64,000 nt of DNA from Montifringilla adamsi (Eukaryota; Chordata; Aves; Passeriformes; Passeridae): contig JAGGNK010007004.1 of assembly GCA_017590115.1 (NCBI GenBank), forward strand, positions 8,554,418-8,618,417, read 5' to 3'. The stretch's first letter is position 1; each line of letters begins with the position of its first letter. The notes beneath the pieces are model-generated. The model did not search any database. It worked only from the letters and a program-made list of their open reading frames with translations, and had not been told where the DNA came from. Shown here piece by piece: positions 35,946 through 47,900 of this stretch. The position numbers were made by a program, and so were the translations under genes.

Positions 35946-37516
35946 GGTGGTTGGAGGAGGGAGATAAAGTGATTTGATTGACCTTGTTTGCTGAATTGAG
36001 TGACAGGAGCAGCTCCCAGCAGGAACACTGGGCTTATCTCATCCAGGAGAGATTGTCACCCAGGGAAATGAGCATAATCAAGCTGAGAAATGGCATTAAT
36101 TTGTGCTTGTGCCATGAGTGGTCCTGATAACTTTGGAAATGAAGGAACTGCCCATGGTTTGTCAGCAATACCCAAGTTTTTCCTTATGTTCTCCATGGCA
36201 GCATGGGTGTCTGATGTCACCTCTTACAGCTTAAACAGCCATGTGGAAAGCATTAGAGGATTTTTGGCAACAATGGGGAAAAAGTGGTTGGTTTAAAACT
36301 GTTATGTTTACATCTTTTTCAAAACAATGAAGATTCAAGTAGTCTCCTTATGCCCTGTTCCCTTATGTTGCTTTGAAAGCCTCCATCAAAGAAATTATGC
36401 ACCTTTCAGGAGAGCAGACATGAGTCCTTTTACATATTTGAAAACCTAGAAAAAATTTATTGGAAAAAAATAAGCTTAAAATAAAATATTGTCCCATATC
36501 TCAACATAGGCAAAGTGCTAAAGGCAAATGAGAAATAAAAACTCTTTGTACACTGGTCTAGGCATTAGAGAGGATTTTTATAGGACAAAACTTTATGCTG
36601 CTGGTACTCTCACAGTGATGATTAAGAAAGCAGACCTTTCCAGCTAACATGATGGACTTTTTGGCCAAACTTGAAAAATGCTGATTTTGTCCTGGGAAAA
36701 CATCTCCCATGCTGTGCCTCCAGCATTGTTAAATTCTCTTCTGCCTCCCCATTCTGGGCATCCCCACCTGAAATCCACATTTCCAGCAGAACACAAATCC
36801 TCAGGAGGCAGGATCAGAAGGTAGGGCTGAGGTCTGCAGTGTGTCTGTGCCAGGAGAGCATCCCTGACCTTCCTCTTTGTAAGGAAGAGCTGGCAAAAGG
36901 GTGGACCTTGCTGCAGGGTTAGGACTGGCACATGTGTAGGGAAACACTCGTGCTACTGGCGATTCACCACCGACCAAGGCTTTTCATTTCCCATATGACA
37001 GTGGCCCCTGTCCCCCTCTGACAGCTGGGTCACTCTTGGTGGCTTAGGACTCAACGAGTTCTTTCCTAGGTGGTTTTAAATCCAGGAATCCAATAGTTAC
37101 CAAGAAATCCAGGACAATGCAGGGAAAGCAGATTCTCAATAAAATGCAAGTTCACCCCAACACCCTCCACGTCACTTGCTGAACAAGAAGCTGCATTTTT
37201 TCACAAGGATGTCCTCATTGCTCTACTCTAGGCCGTTGTGACACTGCTTCAGGGAAGGTGACAGTGCCATGCCTGGTGGGACGTGAGGCAGGAACAAAAG
37301 CATCCAGCCTGCTGGAGGCTCCCAGTTGAGGGTGACCACTGGCCTGTCCAGAAAGTGGCTTTGGTGAGGGTGTGATGCCTGCTTGGATGGCATGAGCTGC
37401 CTCACAGCACCCTAAAGAGAGGGATACCACTGCTGCTCAGGGTGAAAATAAACCTACATTTCTTCCTCATGGCAAAGGTGTTTGTGAACCTGTGCTCAAG
37501 CTGTGGGGCTGGGGGG
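35946..37516. other. Unique non-coding stretch
   Basis: No gene recognised; the longest frames (36644-36931 minus, 36671-36922 plus) lie over each other and are under 100 codons. No repeat recognised. Confidence 0.6.
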
Positions 37517-37522
37517 AAAGAA

Positions 37523-37618
<96 letters not shown>

Positions 37619-37623
37619 AAAGA
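37517..37623. repeat. (GAAA)n tetranucleotide array, about 26 units
   Basis: A nearly perfect purine array of GAAA units over about 105 bp. The plus-strand frames read Lys-Glu-Arg-Lys repeats and the minus-strand frames Phe-Leu-Ser repeats; these are consequences of the repeat, not genes. Long GAAA/TTTC arrays are typically highly length-variable and strand-asymmetric. Confidence 0.98.
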
Positions 37624-37903
37624 CACAAATGGGGCATTTGGCATGTGCCAAATATATGAGCTGTTCTAAAAGTACGATGTGTCATGGGCTCATTATTCAT
37701 CAATGCTTCATCACACTGAGTTTATGGTGGCATTAAAACTGGAGAAAAAAAAAAGACGTCATTTACATGAAATGCTGGAGACACTCCCTCCACCCTTTGA
37801 TTCCTTCAGTAAGCGGGAAGGAGGTTTGTGTGCGCATGAGAAAGCGTGCTATACAATGCCAGCCTTTATTCTCTCCTTGAATTACTCATACTGTGCAGTA
37901 TGT

Positions 37904-37906
<3 letters not shown>

Positions 37907-37950
<44 letters not shown>
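37907..37950. repeat. A44 homopolymer
   Basis: Uninterrupted A44, 283 bp downstream of the GAAA array. It would fit a retrocopy tail on the plus strand, but the sequence between the two (37624-37906) resembles no gene I know, and CR1 elements do not leave poly-A. Confidence 0.95.
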
Positions 37951-37952
<2 letters not shown>

Positions 37953-39456
37953 TTTGGGGCCTATTTTGCTGTTAAGAAATAACAGTGAAACACTGGAGCC
38001 AAGCTACAATGTGAGCGAAGGCACTGATGGCTTCTGGAGTTTACTTTTCGAGTGGCTTTTTTGAGTGCCGGTATTTCTCTGTGCTTCACACTGCATTTGC
38101 TGCTTTCCTCTGCACACAGGCCAACCCAAATTCCTTCCACAGCCCCCTAAGTCCTGACCTCAACAAAGCAGCGACTGTTGTCCCACTGCACGAGGTTCTG
38201 CAGGCTGTTAAACCACGGAGGTGGAGAGCACCAGGCTGGCACTGGGGCAGGGGCTGGAAATTTGGGATCAACCGTGCAAGGGATTTGGGCAAGGTGGAGA
38301 GCTCTGCATGAGACCCCAAATCTCACTGTAAGGCAGCTGTCCAACAGAGGACTTGTGAGTTCAAGAGCTGACCTCCTTCCCCGGGGTTTTGGGGCTTTTT
38401 GAACCTGCTGTGTCTTCTCTCCTGACAAAAAGGGGCATGATTTAAAATCCAAGCCGTGGCACAGAGCAAGGAGGGACATGGGAGGCTGTGGCCAGTGGCC
38501 TTGGAATGGGGCAGTGCTGCCTCAGAGCCCGGGGAATACAGCCAGAGAGGGGCAGGAGACCCCTGGAGGGACATGGGAGACAGAGCAGGGGGTGCAGGGC
38601 TGCGCGTTTACGTCTTGTGCTGGCGTCCACCCTGAGGAATTCACACGGGTGTGTTCTCACTGTCTGGCCATCAGCTAAGGTTTAAGATTATGTGATTGCT
38701 CATTTTGGAGGATCTTTATTTTTTCAAAGTTAATTTCCTAATTTAAGCAACACACCAAACTTTTTTCCTTATCTTTTCCCCAATTTTTGCTAAGAGGGGA
38801 GAGTCAACTTTTACTACCTATGGCATTATCCAAGGTTTCTTCAATCCCAACATAACACAATAGATTGGACTGGCTCCAGAAGAGTTTGTTTAGTCCCATA
38901 TATAATTATTACCTTGTAAACAGGATGCACCTTTAAGTTATAATTTAAATATGATAAACGGGCCAAACCCAAAGAGTTTTATTATCCCAGGACACAGTTA
39001 TTACCAACTTAACAGGAAACACCTGCAAGTTATTGTTAAAATTAGAGATGGCTGAAAAATGGGGAAATAATTTTTGTGGAACAAAAAAATAGAATTATTG
39101 AAGCTATTGCATTCTAAAAGTTTCAAACATATCCATTTGGGCAAAATTTTATACATTGTTTTTATTGAAATCATGTGTTAATGTTCTCATTGGCGGACAA
39201 CCATTACAGTTTTCCACTGAGAATGAGTGTTTAGATAAAGGAAGGGTATTAAAAAGATATTTGAAGCCATGTAAATTTAAAATCTCATTGAAACAGTGAT
39301 CAGAGTTGAGATTCAGTGAGGAGAGCAGTCTCAGCAGTGAGAGGCATGAAAGTCACTGGAGAAGGTTTTAGGAGAGCTACACAGTGTTGGTGAAAGGTCA
39401 AGAAGTGCCTGTCAGCAGTGGGACCCTATCTGAGAGGGCTTTCCCAGTGTTGATGT
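37951..39456. other. Unique non-coding stretch
   Basis: No gene recognised. GC-richer sequence at 38.1-38.65 kb gives overlapping open frames up to 110 codons on both strands without domains. From 38.7 to 39.35 kb the DNA is AT-rich and unique. Confidence 0.6.
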
Positions 39457-39533
39457 GTTTGTTGTTGTTGTTGAGTTGTTGTTTGGTTTTTTTTTTGTTT
39501 GTTTTTTTTGTTTGTTTTTTTTTAAGTGCTAAA
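39457..39533. repeat. (GTT)n / T-rich tract
   Basis: GTT units at 39458-39470 run into T runs broken by single G bases (GTTTG pattern) up to 39524. Low-complexity; it may have grown from a short GTT microsatellite. Confidence 0.9.
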
Positions 39534-39739
39534 TTTCCAAAAGTTCTAGAAAACCATTTGAAGTTTTTTACTTTATGGGTTTGAAACTGTTGTTGTTTTA
39601 CTGGATGTCCTTCTGCTGATGTCACAAGAGATAAAAAAAGATGATTTCATATTAAAAATCAGAAAGGGAAAAAAAAGATTTTTTTTTTTATTATTCCATC
39701 CTACAGATTAAAATTATCTACTGTATGATGTGTTTTAGA

Positions 39740-40035
39740 TGCTGCTGCTACACTAATGTGCCATTGTCAGATGTACAGCCACAAATCTGCATGTGATTCA
39801 AATGACACCGTTAGGCTAAACCTTGCAGGGGTGTCATGAAACCCTTCATAAAAACAGTGTTCCAGTTCTTGAAACAAGGTTGCATTAGATTAGGGGACCA
39901 TTACTAAATTAATTAGCATGGAAAATGCATAACAATGTGTTATTGAACAGGCCATCAACCTGAATAGATTATTGTAGGGGCACATGGTTTATCCTGGCTT
40001 TTTAGCAGTTTATAGTTTTCAATGCTGCAAATGTT
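39740..40035. promoter_or_regulatory. Candidate conserved regulatory element with SOX-POU site
   Basis: An AT-rich, non-repetitive block with many homeodomain-type cores, including AAATTAATTAG at 39906-39915. At 39923-39937 it has AAATGCATAACAATG, which matches the reverse complement of the SOX-POU (Sox2-Oct4) composite consensus at 13 of 15 positions with correct spacing. Such density in unique DNA is typical of developmental enhancers, but conservation cannot be judged from one sequence. Confidence 0.35.
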
Positions 40036-41664
40036 TTAATTTAATAATGTTTTTTTTCAGTAGGAAAATGGGCATAGTTGGTGAGCTGTTTCATGAAAAA
40101 AACTTTAAAAATTATATATGTCTGAATATATATGTCTGTAAGAGATGATTTTGAGAGTCTGTGAGTCTCAGGAGACTTCCACAGGACTGGATCACTTAAA
40201 TATGGGAATGGGGTCACCAAGTCAGGAGGAGGCTTTAGAAATGTTACCTGACACATATTGTCTAGTCAGTCTTCCCAGACCAGATTAGGAAGAGTGAATT
40301 TTGTAAATGCACTTTTCATGTAAAATGTACTACAATAATTTAAAGTAGGGTGCTGTTTGGATGAGAACATTTCTCCTTTTTGCAACACGAACACAAAGAC
40401 AGAGCAAACTGGAAATTGTGGTAAACAAAAAATGAAATTGAGTTATCGCCATCCTTTGCTCCTTGACATCTTTAACTTGTCATTTCCCTTTAAATTCAGA
40501 TTTGCCTTCTAAATGTGGGAAGGGGAAATGTTTTATTACTCAGCCTTGTTATATTATAATTATTGGCTTTTTATTTTGCTACAGGGATGTGGTGAATAAG
40601 AGAAGTGACTGCAACACATGCTGCTCCTCTTTCCCCTGGTTCCATCAGTCTTTCCCATTGTGCATGCACAAGGAGGAGAGGACATGACTGAGTAATCAAA
40701 ATGAGTCACTTTCCTATCTTTGGTGAAATAACTCTCTGTTCAGCACTCCCCTCTGCCAAGAAGCAGGCAGCTATTGCAAGTAGGTAATTGCCCTGCTAAC
40801 ACATGCCAGGGCTCAGATAAGAACCAAGCTGGGTACACGCAGAGTATTAACAAATTCTCCAAGCCCTGACTCTGCAGAATAAGATTCAGCATTTTCATCC
40901 AAGATAATATGCTCTAATTAACCAGTGCACGGTACTTTACACTAAATAGAGGGCTTGAATAGAACTTTGGGAATGGGATAATGGAGGCTTATTAGGTTAA
41001 TAAAGAATCATGTGTTCCAAGGCTGACTTAAAAACACAATTAGACTTCCTTTAAAATAGGCCAAAGTATTTCAGATTTAATCAGTCCCCTGGAGGTTATT
41101 GAAATTATGAAATAGGTTTGGCAATCGATAAGTGACATCATTTATGCTCTTCAGAAAATGAAAATGCTCTAAAGAAACACCAGGAGCTTTGGTGGCTAAA
41201 AGCCACCTGAAAACAGCCTTAGAGACTGAATGCTTTTTGTCCAGCACTTGGATAGAAAACAATTTATTACAAAAGTGGGAACCAATCTCTAATATTATGT
41301 GAGATATATAAGATGTGTATTTTCCCCAGAGGAGGGGCTTCAGGCACTTTGATGAGTTAATGGTGGCTTACAAAATGCTTTCAGAGTGCTCCTTTCATCT
41401 CAAACCTTAGGAACATCATGGAGTTTTTCCACAGGGTTCCACTGGCCAGGTTTGGGTCGCCTGGTCTACAGCTCTGACTATCTTGAGTGGTCCATTTTCT
41501 GTGAAGCACCACTACAGTGGTGCTCCTACTGGCCTCTCCTTAAGCCCATGTGGCATCTATGTGACACCAGTGGGTGCCTTCAGGTGGCCACCAACGCTGG
41601 GCTGCAGGTATCCAAGCATGGGAACTGATTTCAGAGCTCTGTGCTAGGTCTGTGTGACTTCCTT
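40036..41664. other. Unique non-coding stretch
   Basis: No gene or named repeat. Open frames are 80 codons or fewer. AT-rich DNA at 40.85-41.3 kb resembles the preceding candidate regulatory block in composition. An A/T-rich ATATAT patch at 40113-40135 is too short to call. Confidence 0.6.
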
Positions 41665-42280
41665 GGGGTGCTGGTGGTGCTGGACACGAGTCAGCACCTG
41701 CAGCCCAAAAAAGCCAATCGTGTCCTGGATGTCTCAGAAAACGCAGGACCCTGCCCCTCTGCCCCGTTCTGCTGAGCCCCACCTGCAGAGCTGCCTCCAG
41801 CTCTGGGATCCCCGCACAAGGAGAACAGGGAGCTGCTGGAGCCAGGCCAGAGCAGGGACACCAAAGGGATCAAAGGGATGGAGCAACTCTGCTGGGAGGA
41901 AAGGCTGAGGGAATTGGGATTGTTCAGTCTGGAGAAGAGAATCATTGGGGTGACCCAATTGTAGCCTTCCTGCTTGAAGTGAGCCTACAAAAATAATGGA
42001 GATTCTTGACAAGGGCCTGGAGTGATAGGGGAAGGGAGAAAGGCTTCACACTGACAGAGAGCAGGTTCAGGTTGTATATTAGGAAGAAATTCTTCCCTGT
42101 GAGGGTGCTGAGGCCCTGGCACAGGTTTTCCAGAGAAGCCCTGGAAGTGGCCAAGGCCAGGTTGGATGGTGCTTGGAGCAACCTGGGGTAGTGGAAGATG
42201 CCTGCCTACGGCAGAGGGTGGGATGGGATGGGCTTTAAGGTCCCTGCCAGCCCAAACCCTTCTATGATTCTACAACTCCT
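41665..42280 (+). mobile_element. CR1 LINE fragment including end of ORF2 and 3' end
   Basis: The longest CR1 copy here, about 615 bp. The 5' part (TGGACACGAGTCAGCACCTG, then 'gcccaaaaaagccaatcgtgtcctgg') corresponds to the C-terminal part of ORF2, the endonuclease/reverse transcriptase polyprotein; one frame still reads LQSCLQLWDP near 41785. Then come 'ggctgagggaattgggattgttcagtctggagaaga', 'attaggaagaaattcttccctgtgagggtgctgagg', 'aaggccaggttggatggtgcttggagcaacctgg' and the terminus ending at TTCTATGATTCTAC. Frame is broken by indels and stops, so it is dead. It shares a nearly identical block with the copy at 62030-62115, so the two belong to the same or a close subfamily. Confidence 0.92.
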
Positions 42281-42530
42281 GCATGGACACAAGCTCTTGG
42301 AGCTCTGAACCTCATAGAATTGTGGCAGTTTATTCTCTGTTTTTCTCAGCAATTTTCTCTCAACAACTGCGCTCAGCAACTTGAAACAATTTCTGGGTTG
42401 ATCTGACACTTGACAATGTTGTCTGAATCCTTCCTTCCTTGAGTCTTCTGTTGTAAATGTATAACACACTATAACACAGTAGCACATACAACATTACCTG
42501 CATTTCTCATTTCTACTTGTGTGGGTGTGT
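42281..42530. other. Unique non-coding stretch
   Basis: Short unique interval between the CR1 terminus and a T-rich tract. Minus-strand frame 42206-42487 begins in CR1 and is not a gene. Confidence 0.6.
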
Positions 42531-42566
42531 GGTTTTTTTTGGTTTTTTTTTTTGTTTTTTTTTTTT
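42531..42566. repeat. T-rich tract with G interruptions
   Basis: T8, T11 and T12 runs separated by GG and G, preceded by a short GTGTGGGTGTGTGG stretch. Low-complexity. Confidence 0.9.
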
Positions 42567-42699
42567 GAGGGGGTGTTTTTTCTAACATATACAGCCTGAA
42601 ATGTGTTTGTTCTGCCAGCAATCTGTGCCATTGTTCCTGCTTTTTATCAATTTAAATTTTTCTTAGCTGATTACGTAGCAACTGATGAGCCAAACACCC

Positions 42700-42765
42700 C
42701 AGGGCCTGATCATTAGGCAAAAATCCTCACCTGAAATCAAAGGGAGTTTCAGCCTAAAGGGTGGG
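42700..42765. repeat. Possible ancient repeat remnant
   Basis: GGGCCTGATCATTAGGCAAA followed by 'aatcctcacctgaaatcaaagggagtttcagcc' resembles old amniote repeats with 'gggcctgatcc...gaaatcaatgggagttt' wording. A related phrase occurs at 56181-56215. Family not named; could be a MITE-like or SINE remnant. Confidence 0.35.
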
Positions 42766-42766
42766 A

Positions 42767-44554
42767 CTGTCTGTCATGAATATTGAAAAACATCATCAAA
42801 ATGGATCACGCCATCATGTATGCGTAATCAAAATAGCCAAATGTGTTTTAACCTTTTTAGTGGAAATAATATTTAAAAAGAAATACTGGAAGGGTGGGAA
42901 CACATCTGAGGAAAGAGTCTGCAAGTAAAATTTAGCTCATATGACTGGTGTGGTACATTAACAGAGGATTATTTCTAGGACTGGCACTGGCAGAATTTAA
43001 TCTTTCCTTCGCAGATCTTCTCAGATTAATTTGAATTTTCTCACATTTAAAAAAATCAAATATTCACCTAACTTTTTTCAGTTTTTCTCCACTCACCACC
43101 CATCTTCCTCCATCTTCGCAGAAAATAAACTCTAGTTGACCCATAACTAATACATGAAAGACTGTAACTCTCAATAGCTGCAAAAAAATACTTTATAACA
43201 CTGCAGCCTGTCAAGGCACAAACTGTTCTCCTCCTCCAGCTATTCAGTGAATATCACTGTATTTCATTGCTATCTCCTCTAGAAAGTGTCAAAGGAAGTT
43301 AAGTACACAGGACAAATCCAGGCTTCTAGGAGGACTCCCACATGCTTTGAACTGAACCCTAATTTCAGTGCCTATTTCAGTTAATTTCAGTTAATTATAT
43401 AGCCTGTTAGGTCAGTGCCTGCCTCCCCAGCCAAGTGACCTGCAGGAGACCTGTGCAGAACTGACACCAGCTCCTGAATGCCAGGTGAGTATTACCTGTG
43501 GATCTCTTCTTATCCCATGATGTGACAGATGTCTGAACAAAGCTGTCCTTGGTCAGGACAGGCCATTAGGAAAAATATTTCCTGAATTCTGTGCAACTTC
43601 TGCAATTATGTGCAGATTTTTCAGGCCAGTAAGAGTTATGTTTAACCATACACTGTCATACTGCTTTATACTGGCTGCACAAAATAATTAAAATAACAAA
43701 GCCCATAGCTGTGCTTTGTTTGCCTCAAGTAACATTAGAATACAATGAGATAAGAAAGCAAATCTTCCTTTCATGTTCTGGAAGTCCGCTTCCTGCTTCC
43801 ATGTGGATGTGCTCTAGGAAACAGCAGGTTAGGTGTGTTTGGAAGTGAATCTGTCAGCCACTTTGCTCATGTAACCCTTTTGTGATATTTGCCTGGAGCA
43901 GGGATGACTCCACCAAGCTCTTGCTGTTTTTCAAGGCACCAGGTGAGGGTCAATGTGCCACTAATTTTCCTGAAAAAGGCAAAAGGAATAATTTATCTTC
44001 TTCAGTGGGTTAAACACAATTTGAGCCCAAATGCTGGGCACATGCAACCCACCACCCATTTCTCCAGTGGGATGCTGGTTCCCTTCCCTTTGAGAGGAGC
44101 AGGCACATTGTCAAAACAGGAGAATCCAGGAGAGCTGCTGGAAATGCAGTTTTGGGTACCCTGGTGATACTGCAATTGTTCACACGCTGTGCCACCAGCA
44201 CATGGCTGAGTAATGTGCAGGATGACTTGGGTAACACAGGGCAAGATTTCATCCTTTTCTTGTAATTCTTCACCCTGACTTTTTTCCAGCTGTGGCCAAG
44301 TCAAACACCCCTGAAATCTGAGATGGCTGCATTCAGCAAAGGTGCATGCAGCAACTTCTTAGAGGTGCCAGCAGCCTTTGCCCTCTCTCCATATCATGGC
44401 CACACCTGGGACCCTCTTGGTTCTTGCAAAGGTTTGGTTCTGCACATCTGGAGCTGTGCAGTGCCCCAACAGAAAAGGAATACATTTACGGCCAGTGTAA
44501 GGATAAACATTTACCAGAACTCATCTGTAACAGCACAACAGGAAAACTATTTAA
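42767..44554. other. Unique non-coding stretch
   Basis: No gene recognised. A 10-bp direct repeat (TTTCAGTTAA, twice) lies at 43375-43395. A consensus-like splice donor CAG/GTGAGT is present near 43483 downstream of a pyrimidine-AG about 60 bp earlier, but no coding potential supports an exon. Several short frames between 43889 and 44320 have Cys and Asn-X-Ser patterns discussed in the findings. Confidence 0.5.
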
Positions 44555-44575
44555 AAACAACAACAACAACAACAA
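44555..44575. repeat. (AAC)n microsatellite
   Basis: Six to seven AAC units. In one frame it encodes poly-Asn, in another poly-Thr. Confidence 0.9.
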
Positions 44576-44969
44576 TAAAGAAACCAGCCAAGAAATAAAG
44601 GAGTGGTTAATCCCATTGCCTGGACTGATCTATTTTTATACCAGCAATAACAAAGAGATTGGCAATGAATTGCACTTATTATCTTGAGTGCAATAGCAGT
44701 GAGGACCCACCGTCCCTGACATCACTGGGTTTTATATCAAAAACGAAAACATTGCTTTTTATAGCATATAGTGGCAGTGTTCACAAAATATCCAAATGGT
44801 CAGGTTTCACTCTCACTGAAGGGAATTTAAAGGCTGCTGCTGACTTATGTGGGTGTTGGACCAGGCCCCATAGCAACTACTTATGCCCAAATACAACCTA
44901 TGGCTGCTGCAAGTAGGGGCAAGCCTTAGGTTTGCATGATGATGATTCTATTTTAAATTTTGTGTAGGG

Positions 44970-44990
44970 AACACACACACACATACACAC
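44970..44990. repeat. (AC)n microsatellite
   Basis: About ten AC units with one T interruption. Confidence 0.9.
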
Positions 44991-47900
44991 ATAATTGTTT
45001 GTTTTTCAGAACTGCTTTTATCTCTAAGTGTTATGATAACCTTTTATCAGGCTCTAAACTGGCACTCCGCAGGTTTAGGGAGGAGTGAATGCTCCTGGTG
45101 CCTCTGCCTAGGAATAGATCTGGGATCTATGGATGCTTGTGTTTGGGTTGTAACAAGCTTGGGAAGGACAAAGGAGTAATTTCCTGATTAGAGCCATTTT
45201 TCCTGGTTAGAGCTCCCTGGTTAGAGCCACTTTTCTGAAACTTCTCTGTGGAGAGCAAGGTCTCAGGAAGCAGGTGCCTCCCAGGAAGGAGGAAAAGGAG
45301 TCAGCACACAAACCTCAAAAAGACCTGCAGACAGAAGCCTTAAGGAGGATGGAAATGGAAATGGACATACAACTGTAGGGAAAGATCATGCTGGAGCTAC
45401 AAGAATCTCATTTCAAGACTCAGACAATGTAATGCATGTAAATCTGAGGTTACCTGAAATCTTGAGAAGACACTGGTTGGTGTAACACATGAGAAACAGT
45501 AGCCAAGAAAGAGGGAAGAGCAGCAGGGTGTGAATAAGAAGGGTGTCTAAATTTACCCAGATTTGTACAGCCTTTATGTTGCTTTTAAGAAAACAAAAAA
45601 TCATCACAGGACTTTTTCAAGTTTTAAAGATGATCCCTTTAAAGATGGAGAATGCCGCAAGGAAGAGAGAAGGAGGTGCAATGCAGCACAGAAAACTAAA
45701 TAGCCACCAAGCATGTCCTCTGTTTCCAGGAGCAGATGTTTATGAGAGAGTACAAAGCTGAGGTTGTGTAACATTATTCATTTCCTTGTTTGCCCTCAGT
45801 AATCATCTCTTCAGGGGCTTCCTGAGGTGGATGTGCAGCATGGGCAGTCGTGTCCTCCTGCGCCAGTCTTCTGGCATGGATGTGGCCACTGCCTCCTGGA
45901 ACCTCTTGGAATTTCACCCTCCTCACTGTGCCATGGCAAGAAACTCTGCAAAACCACTCCATGCTGCCCAATAAAACAGGGAGCCCTTCTTTGCCCCAGC
46001 CTGTTAATATCACTTCTTGTGCCCTGTCACTTTGTTGTAACACTTGGTCACCAATGGTTAACTGCTGTCTCTGTCTCCCCATTTATGAATTTGGAGACAT
46101 CTCCCACATCTCTCCCCTCAATCAGATCATCTTGATATACCTTATTTATGGTAAATTCTTTCCTTTCTCTGTAAACTAAGATGATGTTCCCAAGGATGAA
46201 CAGGTAAAATCAATACCCAAAGATATTTCTGGTTTCAAGAAAGTGTCCATGTGAGCTGGGGTTAAAAATCACCTATGAGGAATCATAGCACATACATTTG
46301 AAAATCCCAAATCACCCAATCTTTGTGATTATGGAGAGACCTATAAGACATGCACTCTTAAAAAAGTAGATAATGATTTTAAAATTAGGTGTTTCAAAAT
46401 AATCCACTGGCTGCTGAACACGCATGACTTTTTTACTGTTTGGATCATTGTTGTCAATTTATGTAAAGAAGGTAGATAAATCAAATAATGGGAAGCCCAC
46501 TCCTTCCTCAACCTTTGCAGCTGATCCAGTGCCCCAGCCCTGTTTTCATTCAACTATCTAAATATTCATCTAAACTATTGACCGGATGCAGAGTGGAAAA
46601 AAATAACTTGAAATAAACAGGCTTCTCTATTTATATACACTCTGTTGTGCTTGTGCTGGGGCTGACCAAGAAGACGCGTGTTTCTGGAAATCAAATCATT
46701 CTGTGCAGAAAAGAAGATTACAATGAAAGAAAAAGACAATCCAGTGTTGTGTCAGTGGACAAAGCCACATCTCAGTGAGTTTGCCTGTCCTCAGGGGCTA
46801 TGGTGGCATGTAATACTTTCTCTGTTGTGGCCATTTTAATTATGTGTTTTGGTTGAGCACATGGGTGCTCTGATGAAGGACATAGCCATTTCAGAGTCAG
46901 TAGCACACCTGGTATCTGTGGCCTTTATGTCAGTGTAAGTCAGCTACCTGAGTCACACTAATGGGGGGAGACCAGTTCTCAGGTGCTTTTTTATAACTGT
47001 TTGGTTTAGCTCTCCATAAAAATAGAGAGGAGCAATGGAAACAAAGTTTCATTCACTGTTATCCAGAATTTTATCAGCATTATACAATTTTTTAATCACA
47101 GTTTATCATTTCAGAGCAAGAAGAAAACACTGAGCAGAAGGCTTATTGCCCACTAAACCTTATCTCAAACAGAAAGTCCTGGCAAGGCACAAATCATCCA
47201 AGGCAAGTTCTGCTGGCATGAGAGTTATAATATCCAGATTAAGTCAGTAGATGAAGCTGAGAAGGTATGAAAAAAGCACTATGATTTTAAGGCTATTGCT
47301 GGTATCTTGACAATGTTATAAATGAGACAGTGTCTCATTCTGTGCAGCAATGTGACGTTATTGACTTCAACAATGGTTGCATGAAAATTATTGCAGGGTA
47401 GAAACTGAGTCAATGCTAATGGAAAAGAATAATATCTCCCAATTTCAAGGTTATGCAATCATCTGGCAATGCAGACCACTCAGAAACAGAGAGTTCCAAA
47501 GAAACATAAAAGAGTAGGACACAAAATTTGTGCAAATTATTTATAAAGGGATTTTTCCCCCCTTAATGAAGTGATGTGTGGTTAGCTGATGTACTTGTTC
47601 TTTCCTAGAAAGCAGATCCTCAGCATTGAGAAAAGAGAATAGCTTTGCCCTCTTGGACTGCAGACTGAGAAGGAGAGGAAGAAAAGATACTGTGATTCTG
47701 AGCATGGGAATTATGAGGCAACACACACACACAGAAGTAAGTAAGGTGTTATTCTCTATACAGTCATTTTTAGCACTGTGGATTGGTTAAAAGAGAAAAG
47801 ACAAAAGATGCCCAAATTCCTTTAGAGGTCAGCTGATTCAGGACCAAGCTCTAGGGACCTCTCAAGAAAAATAAGGAAAACATCCCCAAACAGAGAAAAT

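Noticed and set aside
37442..37736. Lys/Glu/Arg-repeat and Phe/Leu/Ser-repeat frames
   Set aside because: They are translations of the GAAA array in different phases.
43420..43490. Possible small exon ending in CAG/GTGAGT
   Set aside because: A good donor and a passable acceptor exist, but such pairs are frequent by chance and no coding potential or transcript evidence is available.
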